DNA of 42,914 nucleotides from an uncultured Candidatus Saccharibacteria bacterium (GTDB lineage: Bacteria > Patescibacteriota > Saccharimonadia > Saccharimonadales > Saccharimonadaceae): NCBI GenBank assembly GCA_948944455.1, contig CARBES010000005.1, forward strand, positions 1 through 42,914, read 5' to 3'. Positions 40,283 to 42,914 of the stretch are shown piece by piece (within the stretch, counting starts at the first letter, position 1; every line of letters begins with the position of its first letter). The notes beneath the pieces were generated by a model. The model was not told the DNA's origin. It saw nothing but the letters and a program-made list of their open reading frames with translations, and ran no database searches. The position numbers were made by a program, and so were the translations under genes.

Positions 40283-42382
40283 TTATTTCGTGTTCCTTTT
40301 TTCGATCACTTCTTGAGCAATATTTGGTGGAACTTCCTCGTATCCGAAGATTTCCATCGAGCTCGCTGCGCGACCTTGCGACATTGAGCGAAGATCACTT
40401 GTGTATCCAAACAGGTTAGCCAATGGACAGAAAGCCTTAATCAACTTTGCACCACCATTCAAATCTTCCATACTATCGATGCGGCCACGACGAGAGTTTA
40501 CGTCACCGATAACGTCACCCATGAACTCTTCCGGAGTGGTAATCTCGAGCTTCATGACTGGTTCAAGCAAGACCGGCTTAGCTTTCTTAATGCCTTCGCG
40601 AGTTGCGAGCGCACCAGCTAGTTTGAAGGCGAGCTCATTCGAGTCGACATCATGATAGCTACCATCATAAAGCGTAGCCTTCACGTCGACTACTGGGTAG
40701 CCAGCAATAACGCCGCCCTGGAGAGTTTCTTCGATACCCTTCTGAACCGGCTTACGGAATTCCTGAGGAACCACACCGCCTTTAATCTGATCAATAAACT
40801 CAAAACCTTTACCTGGCTCATTCGGCTCAAACTTAACCCAAACATCACCGTACTGACCGCTACCACCGGACTGTTTGACATGCTTACCCTGGGCTTCAGC
40901 AGTACCGCGAATAGTCTCACGGTAGGCCACCTGAGGAGCGCCAGTATTAGCTTCGACGCCGTGTTCCTTCTGTAAACGGTCAATAGCAATTTCGAGGTGG
41001 AGCTCACCCATACCAGAGATAATCGTCTGGCCGGTTTCTTCGTCGGTATGGACGCGAAGGGTCGGATCTTCTTCAACAAGTTTCGACAAACCGAGACCCA
41101 TTTTCTCCTGGTCGGACTTAGTCTTTGGTTCGACGGCAATCGATACTGGAGGATCCGGGAAGGTGATATCCTCGAGATGAATCGGGTGCGACGGATCACA
41201 AATCGTAGTACCAGTCGTCACATTCTTCATGCCGACCACGGCAGCAATATCGCCAGCGGTAATTTCGGAAATTTCTTCACGTTTATCTGCAAACATACGG
41301 ACAATACGCCCAATACGTTCCTTGTCGCCAGTCGTGGCGTTAAGGACGGTATCGCCAGACTTCAACTTACCGGCGTAAACACGGATGAAGATCAGCTTAC
41401 CCACGAATGGATCGGTTGCGATCTTGAAAGCAAGCGCAGTGAGTGGCTCTGAATCGTTGGCTTTACGGATAATTTGATTACCAGTTTTTGGATCAACGCC
41501 GACAGTTTGTCCCTGATCACGGTCAAGAGGTGATGGAAGATAGTCGGTAACAAGGTCGAGAACTTTCTCAACAATCACACCACGACCATCGCCGCCGGTG
41601 ACCAAGAAGAAGTCGCCGTCAAGCACACGCTTGCGGAGGGCAGCCTTAAGTTCAGTCTCACTGATCGCTTCTTCACCTTGGTTGAAGAACTTTTCCATAA
41701 GAGCTTCGTCAGCCTGGACCGCTTCCTCAACGAGTAGGCTGCGAGCGTTTTTTGCTTTTTCGAGCATATCAGCTGGGATTTCCCCGACAGTGAGCTCATG
41801 GTCAGCATAATCTTTGTAGGTATAGGCCTTCATGTCGATTAGGTCAACAACACCACAAATGTCTTTCTCAAAACCAATTGGCAAGTGAATAGCGACCGCG
41901 TTTTTCGACAAACGTTTATGAATACTGTCGAGAGACTTATAGAAGTCGCCACCGATTTGGTTAATTTTGTTGATAAAGCAGACGCGTGGGACACCATATT
42001 TGGTCGCCTGACGCCAAACCGTCTCAGATTGCGCCTCGACACCCATCTTACCATCGAAAACTACGACTGCGCCGTCAAGCACGCGGAGCGAACGTTCTAC
42101 CTCAGCAGTAAAGTCGATGTGGCCTGGAGTATCAATAACGTTGATCTTGTGATTCTTCCAATAGACAGTAACTGCAGCCGAAGTAATCGTAATACCACGT
42201 TCCTTCTCCTGCTCCATCCAGTCGGTCGTAGCGCCACCAGTGCCGCCCTTTACAAGGTCAATTTTGTGCTTAAGTCCGGTACGATAAAGAATCGCCTCGG
42301 AAGTTGTAGTTTTACCCGCGTCAATATGGGCGATGATACCAATATTACGGAGCTTTGATAGATCTTTGACTTCACTTGCCAT
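40283..42382 (-). CDS. fusA: Elongation factor G
   Basis: EF-G is the GTPase that drives translocation and, with RRF, ribosome recycling. The 699-aa length is normal. Domain I has the P-loop AHIDAGKTT at residues 18-26, the switch region RGITITSAAVT, DTPGHIDF and NKINQIGGD. Domain II starts near residue 300. Domains III-V contain GMGELHLEIAIDRL, the domain IV motif GSGQYGDVWVKF and the C-terminal REGIKKAKPVLLEP. NKIN in place of the common NKMD is a mild variant of the guanine-specificity motif. The gene stands alone, away from rpsL-rpsG-tuf, with AAAGGAA 9 bases before the ATG and two terminators. Confidence 0.97.
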   Translation of the reverse strand: MASEVKDLSKLRNIGIIAHIDAGKTTTSEAILYRTGLKHKIDLVKGGTGGATTDWMEQEKERGITITSAAVTVYWKNHKINVIDTPGHIDFTAEVERSLRVLDGAVVVFDGKMGVEAQSETVWRQATKYGVPRVCFINKINQIGGDFYKSLDSIHKRLSKNAVAIHLPIGFEKDICGVVDLIDMKAYTYKDYADHELTVGEIPADMLEKAKNARSLLVEEAVQADEALMEKFFNQGEEAISETELKAALRKRVLDGDFFLVTGGDGRGVIVEKVLDLVTDYLPSPLDRDQGQTVGVDPKTGNQIIRKANDSEPLTALAFKIATDPFVGKLIFIRVYAGKLKSGDTVLNATTGDKERIGRIVRMFADKREEISEITAGDIAAVVGMKNVTTGTTICDPSHPIHLEDITFPDPPVSIAVEPKTKSDQEKMGLGLSKLVEEDPTLRVHTDEETGQTIISGMGELHLEIAIDRLQKEHGVEANTGAPQVAYRETIRGTAEAQGKHVKQSGGSGQYGDVWVKFEPNEPGKGFEFIDQIKGGVVPQEFRKPVQKGIEETLQGGVIAGYPVVDVKATLYDGSYHDVDSNELAFKLAGALATREGIKKAKPVLLEPVMKLEITTPEEFMGDVIGDVNSRRGRIDSMEDLNGGAKLIKAFCPLANLFGYTSDLRSMSQGRAASSMEIFGYEEVPPNIAQEVIEKRNTK

Positions 42383-42546
42383 AGAAGTTTGTTCCTTTTG
42401 ATAATTATATTTACCATCTTATCAAGAGATATCATGCGCAGAAATAGCTCAAAATGGGCGATTTACACGCAAAATACCTCCGAAAAGACAGGGTTTGCTT
42501 TATTTTATCATAAAATGTTTGGTTTTGGTAGTAGGATTTTTGGCGC
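42383..42546. other. Upstream region of fusA
   Basis: Contains the fusA ribosome site and a TATAAT (42409-42404, minus strand) that would give a leader of about 15 bases; no matching -35 box is visible. I see no gene in it. Confidence 0.4.
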
Positions 42547-42793
42547 AGAAATAAGGAAAGATGATATGCATCCTCGGATTGGATTATTTCTAGACTTTCT
42601 TCAACCAGGGGTGAGTATTCTTATATTCTCCCTAAGAAGCTTTACTATCATGCTTTTCGGGAAACGCTCACGCTCGCCCATCGTCATGGGGAGCTAGTTC
42701 GCTTCATCCGACTCCCGTCGTTGTCGGACATTCCCGACAAAGCAGATAGCTAAAGCTTCTTAGGGAGATTCTATTTAGCTTTTCCTTATTTCT
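42547..42793. ncRNA. Candidate structured RNA or nested inverted repeat upstream of fusA
   Basis: An outer 13-bp perfect stem, AGAAATAAGGAAA (42547-42559) with 42781-42793, encloses an 18-bp perfect stem, TCTCCCTAAGAAGCTTTA (42627-42644) with 42751-42768. The inner stem extends 5 bp further after one bulged base. Inside are CCCAT-CGTC-ATGGG (around 42677-42691) and TTGTCGG/CCGACAA (42721-42740). There is no open frame of note and no T-tract on either strand. It does not show tmRNA, RNase P or SRP signatures. Confidence 0.5.
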
Positions 42794-42859
42794 CGTTGGT
42801 TTGTAATATTGCTAGCAATACATTCTTCTGCATAGCTTCTAGTATATTGTTCGCCAAAA

Positions 42860-42901
42860 CTTCATCCTCCCTTGATTACTCTATGGCTAGACAACGGAGG
42901 G
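42860..42901 (+). repeat. 42-bp repeat, copy 3
   Basis: Identical to copy 2 and in the same orientation as copy 1. The following GAGCAT also matches copy 1, so a second MITE-like element probably runs past the window end. A 12-bp palindrome (ATTGCTAGCAAT, near 42809) precedes it. Confidence 0.9.
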
Positions 42902-42914
42902 GCCGAGCATAGAA

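Noticed and set aside
42547..42793. Known RNA (tmRNA, RNase P RNA, 6S, SRP RNA)
   Set aside because: No tRNA-like ends, no RNase P core sequences, no SRP tetraloop motif; 6S could not be supported because the central bubble geometry does not fit.

Overview
This 42.9 kb window looks like a piece of a reduced Candidate Phyla Radiation genome, most likely Candidatus Saccharibacteria (TM7). The reasons are the gene content, the gene sizes and the order of the conserved genes. UGA acts as a normal stop (for example the ATGA overlap at 35570-35573), which argues against the recoded Gracilibacteria/Absconditabacteria. All recognised genes except rpmE type B (17331-17669) are on the minus strand, so operons run from high to low coordinates. 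I see no rRNA, tRNA, CRISPR array or intact transposase.

Layout from left to right. 0.2-9.3 kb: uppP, murJ-serS, ldh plus a DUF2207 membrane protein, lysS plus an orphan 119-aa protein, and greA. 9.4-16.3 kb: proS, then rpsB-tsf-frr-uppS-rseP-CPBP protease-methyltransferase. This keeps the classical bacterial order but lacks pyrH, cdsA and dxr. 16.3-17.3 kb: a decaying adenosine deaminase, divergent from rpmE. 17.7-18.95 kb: an accessory island with a GC-rich 81-codon gene of unknown function, which has the best promoter in the window and a long structured leader. Beside it is a 553-bp MITE-like element bounded by 42-44 bp inverted repeats. 18.95-31.5 kb: a UvrD/RecB-type helicase-nuclease, rlmD, a MacB-like ABC transporter, cysS, an alpha/beta hydrolase, a DHH phosphoesterase, a CmpB-like membrane protein, a second CPBP protease and rmuC. 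31.6-40.1 kb: a stress-response block with a Bce-type two-component system plus ABC transporter, and a TetR-regulated ABC-2 exporter. 40.3-42.9 kb: fusA, then about 530 bp without a gene that holds a large nested inverted repeat and a third copy of the 42-bp repeat.

Two promoter classes can be read from the sequence. One is an extended -10 (TG-N-TANNNT) without a -35 box, placed 6-11 bases before the first codon of uppP, serS, ldh, lysS, proS, rseP, the MacB-like ATPase, the DHH gene, rmuC and the response regulator. This geometry implies leaderless or nearly leaderless mRNAs. The other class has both -35 and -10 boxes (rpsB, the 81-aa gene, tetR, rpmE) and mostly makes leadered transcripts. 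Genes inside operons usually have Shine-Dalgarno sites.

The most novel items are the GC-rich small-gene unit, the MITE-like element with its folded core and hydrophobic mini-ORF, the folded region beside fusA, the rpsB leader, and the leaderless promoter architecture. All functions are inferred from family motifs; nothing has been tested by database search.
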